Part shown: positions 15,438-22,970 of the stretch, one piece after another
Layout: each line of letters begins with the position of its first letter
Numbering within the stretch: the first letter of the stretch is position 1
DNA from: CAIJXB01 sp964439595
Lineage (GTDB): Bacteria; Chlamydiota; Chlamydiia; Chlamydiales; Rhabdochlamydiaceae
DNA: 29,992 nucleotides
NCBI GenBank assembly: GCA_964439595.1
Contig: CAYTOK010000020.1
Coordinates: forward strand, 1-29,992
Direction of reading: 5' to 3'
Program-made: the position numbers and the translations under genes
Notes under the pieces: model-generated
The model's database searches: none
What the model saw: only the letters and a program-made list of their open reading frames with translations
What the model was told of the DNA's origin: nothing

Positions 15438-17003
15438 ATGGAACTAGGTCAAAATCCACAAATCACACTACCACAAACAAGCCACTTCCCCCAGTATTCT
15501 CTATCATCCCAGTCTATTAAAGAAGAGGGGTCTTTTTGGAGTATTTTTTCAGGCAGGCATCTCTCTATAACAGAAACTCCATCTACAACAAACAAAGCGA
15601 CTAGTTTAGACCTAAAAATTAACATTAGATATAAGATCTATCCCTGGGGGATTCATACCATACGAGAAGGATTTTGGACTAAACCTGAAGATAGTGCTTA
15701 TATGCCTATAACAATCCAGCAAGCAGACTCGACGGAAAAACAGGTCTATATTAAAATAAAAAGCGCAGCAAAAAAACTATTCTCCCCTTCTTTACAGGAA
15801 GTAAGAGCTCAGAGGGCAAATTTCCCTAAATATCTACAAGACCGCATTCCAATTGTTAAAATGTCTATAGAGCAAATACAACAAAATCAACCTGATACCA
15901 CAGCAAAAAACACGCACGACACTATAGCAAAAATATTCGCAAAAGGATTTAAGCTTAAAGAAGGCCAGATAAAAACCAAAAATAATTATGATATTTTTAG
16001 TGAAAATGGGGATGTAATAATTCGTTATAATATTTCCGATCTAGAAAGGGGGGGATACGGAGAAGTTCGTAAAGCACTTGATGTGGCTAATGGCTCTTTT
16101 ACTGCGATAAAAAAGTCGTTAAAAGAACCGGAAGCTCCCCTCTCTAAAAATTCAGTAACCGAACGTGTAATGGATCATCAAAAAGAATCCGATAAAACCT
16201 CTTGTCTAGTAAAAGTTCTTAATATCAGAAAAAAAAACACCTGTTTTGAAGAAGAATACGAACTAGCTTCCGGGGATGCTCTCACTCAATTAAAAAGCTA
16301 TACAGCACCAGACATTCAACAAATGTATAGGTCTGTCATTCTCGCCTTAGAAGAGTTCCGAGAAATAGGATTTTTACATTTAGACATCAAACTACAAAAT
16401 ATTCTTAATATAGGCTCCATCCAGCAGCCTCAATTTAAGCTGGGGGATTATGATGAAAATTCTCCTGCTATTAAAACTGAAAAAGAATTTAAAGCTTGGG
16501 CATTAAAGAATCAACCGAGAGTCACAGCGTGTTGTAATTTAAAATCCGATATTCAAATTTTAAACCGTCTTCAAGTTTTAGCAAATGCAATCACTAAAAA
16601 TAATGCAAAACTCTCCTTAAAAACAACCTCTAAATTATTAAATTCACAGCCTACATTCACGAATAAAAAGTCTATTTTAGAAATAAATGCACTTATAGAA
16701 GCAGGGCAATTTAATGATGCCTTTTCTTTAGTTTTTGCAGCTTATAAAAATGCAGCAGAAAAAACTGCTATCTTTGAGTTAGGCTATATGCTTTATACAG
16801 CAATTACTCACAAACCAGCTTATTACAATCAAGTCGATCCAGATGACTTTTTAGAGCCTACGGAACCGGCCATTTCATCAATTCGCACGCACCTACATAC
16901 GGCCCTACCAAAAGGCTCTTCTACATTCAGAAAACTTATCCAAAAAATGTTGGACCTTAATCCAGATAATCGTCCGTCCCTAGATGAGTTACTTAAAGAC
17001 TAG
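15438..17003 (+). CDS. Eukaryotic-like Ser/Thr protein kinase homologue, divergent (possible effector)
   Basis: The protein has 521 residues. The first ~185 match nothing I recognise, are hydrophilic, and have no signal peptide. A kinase domain follows. The glycine-rich loop is 'ERGGYGEVRKA' (residues 203-213) and the ATP lysine is in 'FTAIKKS' (Lys225). The catalytic loop is 'GFLHLDIKLQNIL' (His314, Asp316, Lys318, Asn321). The metal motif reads D-Y-D (337-339, 'KLGDYDEN') instead of D-F-G. The C-lobe ends 'FRKLIQKMLDLNPDNRPSLD'. Instead of a normal activation segment with APE there is a ~105-residue insertion before 'ELGYMLYTAIT'. Catalytic residues are kept, so activity is possible. It is alone in its strand context, behind an AT-rich spacer, and lacks the PASTA or membrane parts of housekeeping bacterial kinases. 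A secreted host-directed kinase is a reasonable but unproven idea. The frame continues 60 codons past the TAG stop. Confidence 0.7.
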   Translation: MELGQNPQITLPQTSHFPQYSLSSQSIKEEGSFWSIFSGRHLSITETPSTTNKATSLDLKINIRYKIYPWGIHTIREGFWTKPEDSAYMPITIQQADSTEKQVYIKIKSAAKKLFSPSLQEVRAQRANFPKYLQDRIPIVKMSIEQIQQNQPDTTAKNTHDTIAKIFAKGFKLKEGQIKTKNNYDIFSENGDVIIRYNISDLERGGYGEVRKALDVANGSFTAIKKSLKEPEAPLSKNSVTERVMDHQKESDKTSCLVKVLNIRKKNTCFEEEYELASGDALTQLKSYTAPDIQQMYRSVILALEEFREIGFLHLDIKLQNILNIGSIQQPQFKLGDYDENSPAIKTEKEFKAWALKNQPRVTACCNLKSDIQILNRLQVLANAITKNNAKLSLKTTSKLLNSQPTFTNKKSILEINALIEAGQFNDAFSLVFAAYKNAAEKTAIFELGYMLYTAITHKPAYYNQVDPDDFLEPTEPAISSIRTHLHTALPKGSSTFRKLIQKMLDLNPDNRPSLDELLKD

Positions 17004-17145
17004 CATAGTTCCCTGTCCTTGGCTCAGCTTAATACCCAAGAATTAGTTATCCTCAAATTTTTAAAGGTCTTAGGTAAATGCGCAGAAACACCAAAGGAAG
17101 CCATCTCCAGTGCTCTTATCATAAACCCCTTAAGAATAAGACCTT

Positions 17146-17487
17146 TTAAGGATATTGGTTATGATTCGGGTCATCCTGATACATAATATCAAATGGAGGC
17201 ACTCTTTCTTGAGTTGTAGACTTACCTACAACAACTCCATCTCGAACATGTAAAATAAAGTGATTTTCATAAATAAGTTGATTGCCATTAGTGACTCTTT
17301 CTACATATACATATTCTTCTAATCCATTCTTATAACGAATCGTATATGGCTCCCCGTTAGCATCTATTACTCTTTGTACCGGAAATCCCACTTGCACACT
17401 CGTAAACGTTTCTTGCGTCATCATAGCTGACTTAGAAAAACAACTGCAAAGTAGCAGAGAGCAAGCTAATAAAAAGTTCTTATTCAT
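17146..17487 (-). CDS. Small lipoprotein, BamE/SmpA-like features
   Basis: This 113-residue protein has a lipoprotein signal: a hydrophobic 'FLLACSLLLCSC' run with Cys16 in an L-C-S-C lipobox. The mature part contains 'VGFPVQRVIDANGEPYTI' and 'NGLEEYVYVERV'. This is reminiscent of the 'G-x-x-x-x-x-V ... G-x-P ... YVY' core of BamE/SmpA-type outer-membrane lipoproteins, but too weak for a firm call. It starts 11 bases after the 148-residue gene and is the third gene after rodA, so it is likely co-transcribed with cell-shape functions. Exact function unknown. Confidence 0.6.
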   Translation of the reverse strand: MNKNFLLACSLLLCSCFSKSAMMTQETFTSVQVGFPVQRVIDANGEPYTIRYKNGLEEYVYVERVTNGNQLIYENHFILHVRDGVVVGKSTTQERVPPFDIMYQDDPNHNQYP

Positions 17488-17498
17488 ATTTTTTTACC

Positions 17499-17945
17499 TT
17501 ATAACTGATTTTGACGCCAAATTTTACCTTTAATTTTTGTTCGAAGATCATCAGGAGTAGAAAATTCACCATGCATAAAATAAAGCTCATCTGTTTGCTT
17601 ATCATAAAATTCAAAACCTTCAAATCCCGTCTCTTGCACACGAAATTCCCACCCTATTCTCTTTTCTTGGATGAATCCTTTCCCACTAATCTTCCCCACA
17701 GCATAATTTTCCATATCAAGAGAAAATCCTGACGAAGTGATATCGAAAAAAGAAAATTGATTTATCATAATGTCAGAAAGCCCTTTGATTTGAATTTCTT
17801 GTGTACAAACGATACAGCCTTTTTCTTCCTTTTCTTCTATTTTCCAACGAGTAAAAAAAAGAAGCTCTTCTTCCACCATGTTCAAATGAATCTTTCCCTC
17901 TCCAAGCCATTTGCCAGGAGAAAATAAAAACAAGTGCTTTTCCAT
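17499..17945 (-). CDS. Conserved-looking hypothetical protein after rodA
   Basis: This 148-residue protein has no signal peptide or membrane segment. It is rich in beta-strand-like alternating patterns and aromatic residues ('GKWLGEGKIHL', 'SSGFSLDMENYAVGKISGKG', 'RIGWEFRVQETGFEGFEFY'), which could form a small beta-barrel. I do not recognise a family. Its ATG overlaps the rodA stop (TAATG), so translation is coupled to rodA, and the lipoprotein gene follows after 11 bases. A role near the envelope is only inferred from this context. Confidence 0.6.
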   Translation of the reverse strand: MEKHLFLFSPGKWLGEGKIHLNMVEEELLFFTRWKIEEKEEKGCIVCTQEIQIKGLSDIMINQFSFFDITSSGFSLDMENYAVGKISGKGFIQEKRIGWEFRVQETGFEGFEFYDKQTDELYFMHGEFSTPDDLRTKIKGKIWRQNQL

Positions 17946-19078
17946 TAAAACATAAACCTTCTGCTATAAATACTTTGAATAATACCTAATGCCGTCATTG
18001 TAGACAGAATAGATGAGCCCCCATAAGTTATCAATACTAAAGGCACTCCCGTAATCGGTAAAAATCCACACATCATTCCCATACTTACAATCATATGCAT
18101 AGCTAAATACACCGTGATCCCCGCAGAAAGAAGCCTTCCAAATCTATCCTTAGCTACAGCAGTTACCTGAAAACTAAAATAAATTAAACCAAAAAAAAGA
18201 AGCAGCATAAAAAAGACCCCTGCTAGGCCAAATTCTTCTGTAAAAGCCGCAAATACAGAGTCTGTATGAGCAGCGGGTAACCACTGTTTTCCAGTAAACT
18301 CGCTATTTCTCCATCCACTACCCCACATACCACCTAAAGCAATTGCTGTTTGAGATGCCTTTTGGTGATAGGTATTTGGATTAAGCCTTTCGTATTGATA
18401 TTCTTTGATGACTTTTGTGACATAAGGACGCATTTCTTCATACGGCAAAATCCCTAAAAATAAAGAGCATACAAAAAGGAATCCCACCATAGCAATGCAC
18501 GACATAACAACAATAATACGCCTTTTTATTCCTCCGAAATAAAACATCACAAGGGCGATCGGAAATAATACAAGGGCAGTGCCCAAATCCGGTTGTTTTA
18601 GGATAAGAAAAAAAGGAAGGGCAACAATTAAAATAGCTTGCCAAGCCGTCTTACGACTTTGAATATTTTGTGTTTTTCTCTCTAAAAACCAACTTAAAGC
18701 AATAACAACACATAATTTAGCATATTCAGAAGGCTGAAATGCTAGCCCCAAACCCGGAATTCTATACCACCTTTGCACATTCTGAATAGGATCAGTGAAA
18801 AACAGACCGATAAGCATAACAACGGTAAAAGAGTATAAAAAAAAGCTCCACTTTCGCAGTTTTTGATAGTCAAAAGCTGCGAAAAATAAATAAACCAAAA
18901 AACCTATTCCATACCATTTAATTTGGCTTACAACAAAGGGAGTAAAAAAACTATCCTCCAACTTATCTACACTCCCACAGGTAGTGGCCGAAATGACAAA
19001 CAAGCTCATAAGCATAAGCATAATGAGTATAGGAATCGTTCGAAAATCGATTCGAGAAAGATATTGAAAGCTCCACAT
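17945..19078 (-). CDS. rodA: Rod shape-determining SEDS glycosyltransferase RodA
   Basis: This 377-residue polytopic membrane protein has about ten hydrophobic segments and belongs to the FtsW/RodA/SpoVE family of peptidoglycan glycosyltransferases. Family marks are 'GLGLAFQPSEYAKL', 'KQPDLGTALVLFPIALVMF', 'WLPAAHTDSVFAAFTEEFGL' with the essential Asp of the H-T-D-x-x-F motif, and the C-terminal 'PITGVPLVLITYGGSSIL'. The length fits RodA rather than the longer FtsW. Chlamydiae lack FtsZ and divide with rod-system proteins (MreB, RodA, PBP2), so this is a division/shape gene. It is divergent from birA, as in the CT725-CT726 neighbourhood, and leads an operon with two small genes. Confidence 0.94.
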   Translation of the reverse strand: MWSFQYLSRIDFRTIPILIMLMLMSLFVISATTCGSVDKLEDSFFTPFVVSQIKWYGIGFLVYLFFAAFDYQKLRKWSFFLYSFTVVMLIGLFFTDPIQNVQRWYRIPGLGLAFQPSEYAKLCVVIALSWFLERKTQNIQSRKTAWQAILIVALPFFLILKQPDLGTALVLFPIALVMFYFGGIKRRIIVVMSCIAMVGFLFVCSLFLGILPYEEMRPYVTKVIKEYQYERLNPNTYHQKASQTAIALGGMWGSGWRNSEFTGKQWLPAAHTDSVFAAFTEEFGLAGVFFMLLLFFGLIYFSFQVTAVAKDRFGRLLSAGITVYLAMHMIVSMGMMCGFLPITGVPLVLITYGGSSILSTMTALGIIQSIYSRRFMF

Positions 19079-19174
19079 AGCAAAACACAGTAAAAAGATG
19101 GATTTTTTTTTAGCTTAGGATTATACTTGATTGCACAGCTTCCTTACAGAAATATTTTATTTTGAACGAAAAAA

Positions 19175-19927
19175 ATGAGCAAAACAACGCCAGTTAATTA
19201 TATTCACTTTGAATCTATAAATTCAACAAACATATGGACAAAAGAAAACGCCTCCATACTAGACCCCCACAAGATATCTTGTATTACAGCAAATGAGCAA
19301 TCAGGGGGTAAAGGGCGATTTCTTAAAAAGTGGATTTCTCCTAAAGATTGCAACCTATACGCCACTCTCTTTTTTTGTTTACCTAAGCACTTCCTCTACG
19401 TAGCAAACATTTCTCAACTTCTTTCTATTTCCTGTGTTAAGTGCTTAAAGAAGCTCAACTTCACTCCCCAGATCAAATGGCCTAACGATCTTTTGTTAGA
19501 ACAAAAAAAGCTAGGGGGTATTCTTTGTGAAACCATACAAATAGACCCATATCTGGGTGTCATTCTTGGTATTGGTTTGAATATAAATATGTCGGATGCT
19601 CTTTTAGAAACCATAGACCAGCCAGCCTCTTCTCTTAGGCAAGTTAGCGGAAAAACATGGCCTACCAATCAAATTCTATCCTCTTTATTAAGTCAATTCA
19701 TAGAAGACCTTACCCTTTTTAAAACAGAGGGCTTCGCTCCCTTCCAATCCTATTATAACGCTCACCTTGCCTTCTTAAAAGAACCTATTTCATGGAAAAC
19801 TGAAAATGACCTTTTAACTGGCATATCCCAAGGAGTTTCTCCTGAAGGACACCTCTGTATACTACTTCCTTCCGGAGAAACTATACAGTTGCGCTCCGGC
19901 GAAATTCAAAAAGGCCAAAAAAAATGA
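19175..19927 (+). CDS. birA: Biotin-[acetyl-CoA carboxylase] ligase
   Basis: A 250-residue enzyme that activates biotin with ATP and attaches it to the carboxyl carrier protein of acetyl-CoA carboxylase. The catalytic core is complete: 'INSTNIWTKENA', the biotin/AMP loop 'EQSGGKGRFLKKW' (residues 41-53), 'QIKWPNDLLLEQKKLGG' (99-115) with the K-W-P-N-D motif, and 'GVILGIGLNIN'. The N-terminal HTH repressor domain of E. coli BirA is absent, so it is a group I ligase without regulatory DNA binding. Its stop overlaps the speD start (ATGA), so the two are co-translated. The start codon has only a weak Shine-Dalgarno. Confidence 0.94.
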   Translation: MSKTTPVNYIHFESINSTNIWTKENASILDPHKISCITANEQSGGKGRFLKKWISPKDCNLYATLFFCLPKHFLYVANISQLLSISCVKCLKKLNFTPQIKWPNDLLLEQKKLGGILCETIQIDPYLGVILGIGLNINMSDALLETIDQPASSLRQVSGKTWPTNQILSSLLSQFIEDLTLFKTEGFAPFQSYYNAHLAFLKEPISWKTENDLLTGISQGVSPEGHLCILLPSGETIQLRSGEIQKGQKK

Positions 19928-20346
19928 AACTACTATTTCTACCACTTTTATATCTATTACCCCTCTTCGCTTATTCTGAAGAATACGAATTCCATGGTAT
20001 CCATTTTTTAGCTAGCTACGGGGAGTGTGAAATGGAAGCGTTAACTGATATCAAGGAGTTAAGAAACACCTTACTATTAGCTGCAGAAAAAAGCGGAGCC
20101 ACTATTTTGAAATTCCAAGACGTTGTTTTTTTTTCCAATGGCTTTACCATGGCGATTCTTTTACAAGAAAGCCATGCCAGCATTCACACCTACCCAGAAC
20201 ATAAAGCCTGCTTTATAGACCTTTTCACCTGTGGAAACCACTGCTCTTCTGAAGCGTTTGCAGAGGTTTTAGAAAAATACCTAAAACCTAAAAAAATATG
20301 CAAAAAAACACTCATTCGCAACGAGCTAATTGAAGAACAACTTTAG
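19924..20346 (+). CDS. speD: S-adenosylmethionine decarboxylase proenzyme with N-terminal signal peptide
   Basis: A 140-residue class 1b (Bacillus/Thermotoga-type) SpeD, which makes decarboxylated SAM for spermidine. The core is intact: 'GATILKFQDVVFFSNGFTMA', the self-cleavage site E82-S83 in 'LLQESHASIHTYPEH' (Ser83 becomes the pyruvoyl group), proton donor His88 and Cys103 in 'LFTCG'. Unusually the enzyme core (from 'HGIHFLASYGECEMEALTD') is preceded by about 20 residues, 'MKLLFLPLLYLLPLFAYSEE', with the charge, hydrophobic core and A-Y-S cleavage-like end of a signal peptide. There is no alternative start nearer the core (the next Met is residue 37). The ATG overlaps the birA stop. The gene is convergent with nifU, with overlapping stops. 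Family members normally start directly at the core, so export or membrane anchoring is suggested. Confidence 0.9.
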   Translation: MKLLFLPLLYLLPLFAYSEEYEFHGIHFLASYGECEMEALTDIKELRNTLLLAAEKSGATILKFQDVVFFSNGFTMAILLQESHASIHTYPEHKACFIDLFTCGNHCSSEAFAEVLEKYLKPKKICKKTLIRNELIEEQL

Positions 20347-21098
20347 CCACCACCTGTCAGAAAACTGCTATCCGGGATAACTTTAATATCCGGATGGACT
20401 TTAGCAGATAGAATTTGTTGAATCGCTTGCAGAGTAGAACCTATGGAAGAAGGGCAGGTAGTACAAGCTCCCTTATAAGCAATCACTAACTCTTTTCCTG
20501 CTGTTAAGCTAAGAATTTCAATCCCCCCGGCGTCGAGTTCAATGTAAGGCCGAATATCCATAGCTATTACATCTTCAATAACAGCTATCTGCTGTTTTAA
20601 CGATAAATCCTCCCATCCTGGGTACAATCCTCCTTCTAAAGAAGGTTGCATAGGAGTTGGAACATATTCCTCAGAAAGGGGAATATCTACACACTGTTTG
20701 GCAGCGTCTTCTATTGCATCCAATACGAGATTTAAACAGCGGTATTCTTCTTTAGGGAATGCCTCTTTTTCTTTTTTATCTCTTAGATGCTTATCAATAA
20801 GGTCCGCTCCAATTTTCTGAGCTTGATCATAATTTTTGCGCATAAGAACTTCACAGCAAGCTTCGGCTGCACCCAGAAGAGACGGGGGGCCTATAGCACT
20901 AAATTTAGCATCAGCAATAATACCATCCCACTCATCCACTAACCAAAATAACCTTACTTTGAATCCCTCTATATTTTGCGAAAATCCTACAGCAAGCCGC
21001 ATATTCCTTTGAGAGGCTTCCTCTAAAGAAAAGCTCCCAACAAATTTAGGTTTTTCAATTTTCTCTGCAAGTTTTCGACTAAACTGCCACGAATTCAT
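20343..21098 (-). CDS. nifU: NifU-like protein: degenerate IscU domain plus NFU domain
   Basis: A 251-residue protein with two Fe-S scaffold domains. The N-terminal part follows IscU/NifU ('KFVGSFSLEEA', 'DEWDGIIADAKFSAIG'), but the first ligand cysteine is missing (the expected region reads 'LAVGFSQN') and the second is replaced ('IGPPSLLG' where scaffolds have F-G-C-G). Only the third equivalent survives, at Cys121 ('EYRCLNLVLDAIEDA'), without the preceding His. The C-terminal NFU domain (from about residue 168) is intact, with 'DIRPYIELDAGGIEIL' and Cys212-x-x-Cys215 in 'KGACTTCPSSIG'. It could still carry a cluster through the NFU cysteines as a dimer, but the IscU half should not assemble one. 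The gene overlaps nifS by 4 bases. It is equivalent to CT720 by position. Confidence 0.85.
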   Translation of the reverse strand: MNSWQFSRKLAEKIEKPKFVGSFSLEEASQRNMRLAVGFSQNIEGFKVRLFWLVDEWDGIIADAKFSAIGPPSLLGAAEACCEVLMRKNYDQAQKIGADLIDKHLRDKKEKEAFPKEEYRCLNLVLDAIEDAAKQCVDIPLSEEYVPTPMQPSLEGGLYPGWEDLSLKQQIAVIEDVIAMDIRPYIELDAGGIEILSLTAGKELVIAYKGACTTCPSSIGSTLQAIQQILSAKVHPDIKVIPDSSFLTGGG

Positions 21099-22234
21099 AA
21101 AAAAACCCCTTTAGAACACTCCTGTAATTGCTTAACAGAAAAAGAGATCTCTTCTGCTGCCCGCAAAATTTCTTCTTCTGTTGTATCCCAAGCTAAAGAA
21201 AAACTAATAGCTGAACTAGCAATATGAGGAGGATTCCCCATATGAAGTAAAATTGTTTCTAACTCCTGAAATCTCCCTCCCCCAATAGAGGCATAAATAC
21301 CTTTTGTATGCAAAAGGTAAAGCAGCGCCTCTGCATAAATTCCAGGAAATGCGACAGCAAAGCAATCAGGAAGCCTATCAGCATCTTTACATAAAATAAT
21401 AGCTTCGGGAATACGCTGTAAAATCTCAGATTCTAACAGATCTCTTAATCTAACTGTCTCCATAGAATAATGCTCAAATTTGTCCTGCATCTCAAAAACA
21501 GCATGAGCAAGTGTAGAAACTCCTGCAACAGACTGAGAAAACCTACCTGGAATAAACGGAGAAATAGCAGTCCCCTTCTTTACAAGAGTAACCCCGGTGC
21601 CTGGAAGGGAGTGCACTAAGCAACCATCTAAAGTGATAAAATCAGCACCTAAATCCTGAAAACGGAAAAATACTTTCCCCACTAAATAGCTGACATCAAC
21701 ATGAAATAGAATATTATTTTCTCGACACACCTCAGCTAAATCCCAAATAGGTTGAAGCGTACCTGTTAAGCCATTTGCCCAAGAGCAAGAAAAAATAGCA
21801 GTCTTTGGGGTAATAGCTTTAGCAAGTGCTTGCCTGGTGATTTGCCCTTTACTATTTACAGGAATCTCTCTTATAAGACAGCCAAAAGACTCCATCTTCT
21901 CTCCTATGAGCTTTAAAGGCATTTCTTCAGTTTGCCCTGTAAGAATAAGTGTTTTCCCTGTCTGCTTTGTGATTTCTAAATAGGTGTTTAATAAAACATG
22001 ATATAGCCCTTCAGCTGAGCCACTACTAAAAAAAAGTAAGTCACCCTCTCCTGCTCCGAGGCTTTCTAATAAGCTTTTCTCTCCCCTTGCTAAGGGATAA
22101 GCCTGTTGCTGTCCTATAAAATGCGGAGAAAATCCTGCTCCCCAATAATCCCTAGAGGCTCTTCCTGCTACATCTAAAACTTCCAAGAAAGGCTTAGTTG
22201 CACTGTGGTTGTCGAGATAGATCGGTTCACTCAT
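21095..22234 (-). CDS. nifS: NifS/IscS-like protein lacking catalytic residues (probable pseudoenzyme)
   Basis: This 379-residue protein has the class V aminotransferase fold: 'YLDNHSATKP', 'FFSSGSAEGLYHVLLN', 'ILFHVDVSYLVGKV' with Asp180, and 'ASSAISFSLAWDTTEEEI'. Numbering runs parallel to E. coli IscS, and several key residues are changed. The PLP Schiff-base Lys206 is Leu ('TLDGCLVHSLPG' where active enzymes have S-x-H-K-x-x-G-P). The ring-stacking His104 is Glu ('TGQTEEMPL'), Gln183 is Tyr, and the catalytic-loop Cys328 is absent ('IGGGRFQE'; no Cys between 291 and 373). It therefore should neither form the internal aldimine nor mobilise sulfur by the known mechanism. The frame is intact and overlaps both neighbours by 4 bases. 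It is equivalent to CT721 by position. Chlamydiae also carry a SUF system, which could supply the cysteine desulfurase activity. Confidence 0.88.
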   Translation of the reverse strand: MSEPIYLDNHSATKPFLEVLDVAGRASRDYWGAGFSPHFIGQQQAYPLARGEKSLLESLGAGEGDLLFFSSGSAEGLYHVLLNTYLEITKQTGKTLILTGQTEEMPLKLIGEKMESFGCLIREIPVNSKGQITRQALAKAITPKTAIFSCSWANGLTGTLQPIWDLAEVCRENNILFHVDVSYLVGKVFFRFQDLGADFITLDGCLVHSLPGTGVTLVKKGTAISPFIPGRFSQSVAGVSTLAHAVFEMQDKFEHYSMETVRLRDLLESEILQRIPEAIILCKDADRLPDCFAVAFPGIYAEALLYLLHTKGIYASIGGGRFQELETILLHMGNPPHIASSAISFSLAWDTTEEEILRAAEEISFSVKQLQECSKGVFL

Positions 22235-22899
22235 ACTTTAGTAAAGACTCCTTCTTGGTACTCATAAAATCGCAAAGCCCCCGTGGCAATCTCCAACTGT
22301 AAAACAGCTTCTTCTGAAAGCTTCTCTATAGACATAACAATAGCTCTAAGAGAGTTACCATGAGCGCAAAGGAGCACATTTTTTCCTTTCGCTAGATCTG
22401 AGACAATCGCATCTGAAAAAAAAGGAATAGCTCTTTTTGCCGTATCTTCTAAAGTTTCTCCGCCCGGAGGAGCCGTCCGATAACTTCTTCTCCAAAGCTT
22501 CACCTGGTCTGCACCAAATTCAGCGGCTATCTCCTCTTTATTTTTTCCTTGTAAGTCTCCATACATACGCTCATTTAATTGCCAAGCAATATACATAGGA
22601 ATAAGCCCTTCCGTATCATCGCCTTTGCTGTACCACTTTTCTAAAAAAGAGCCCCCCTTATGCATTACACAAGGAACCCCTCCTGAAAAATGCTCAGTCA
22701 TAGCAAGAAAAGCAGTCATCTGAGAGCGGGCAAGTTCAGAAGTATAAATAACGTCTACCGGAGTATCTGCTATCTGCTTACCTGCTAAAGTAGATTCTTG
22801 AATTCCCTGAGCAGATAAAGGGATATCCACCCAACCGGTAAATACATTCTTCTTATTCCACGCAGACTGTCCGTGCCGAAGCAAGATAAGTTTTGCCAT
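22231..22899 (-). CDS. gpmA: 2,3-bisphosphoglycerate-dependent phosphoglycerate mutase
   Basis: A 222-residue glycolytic enzyme interconverting 3- and 2-phosphoglycerate. The phosphohistidine signature 'LILLRHGQSAWNKKNVFTGW' is at residues 4-23 (His9). It continues with 'DVIYTSELARSQMTA', 'ERMYGDLQGKNKEE', 'RSYRTAPPGGE' and 'VLLCAHGNSLRAIVM' with the second catalytic His. The length is near that of the dPGM family. The start has GGAG 8 bases upstream. It overlaps nifS by 4 bases, so gpmA-nifS-nifU form one transcription unit. It is equivalent to CT722. Confidence 0.95.
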   Translation of the reverse strand: MAKLILLRHGQSAWNKKNVFTGWVDIPLSAQGIQESTLAGKQIADTPVDVIYTSELARSQMTAFLAMTEHFSGGVPCVMHKGGSFLEKWYSKGDDTEGLIPMYIAWQLNERMYGDLQGKNKEEIAAEFGADQVKLWRRSYRTAPPGGETLEDTAKRAIPFFSDAIVSDLAKGKNVLLCAHGNSLRAIVMSIEKLSEEAVLQLEIATGALRFYEYQEGVFTKV

Positions 22900-22970
22900 A
22901 GTATATTCTCCTAAAATTTTTCTCTAACCACACTAACTCAAGCCTACCAAAAAAACTCATAGACAGGTAA

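Noticed and set aside
17063..17146. Long-range 10-bp inverted repeat (AAAGGTCTTA / TAAGACCTTT) between kinase and lipoprotein genes
   Set aside because: The arms are over 60 bases apart, with no T-run or recognisable RNA. Could be chance in AT-rich DNA.
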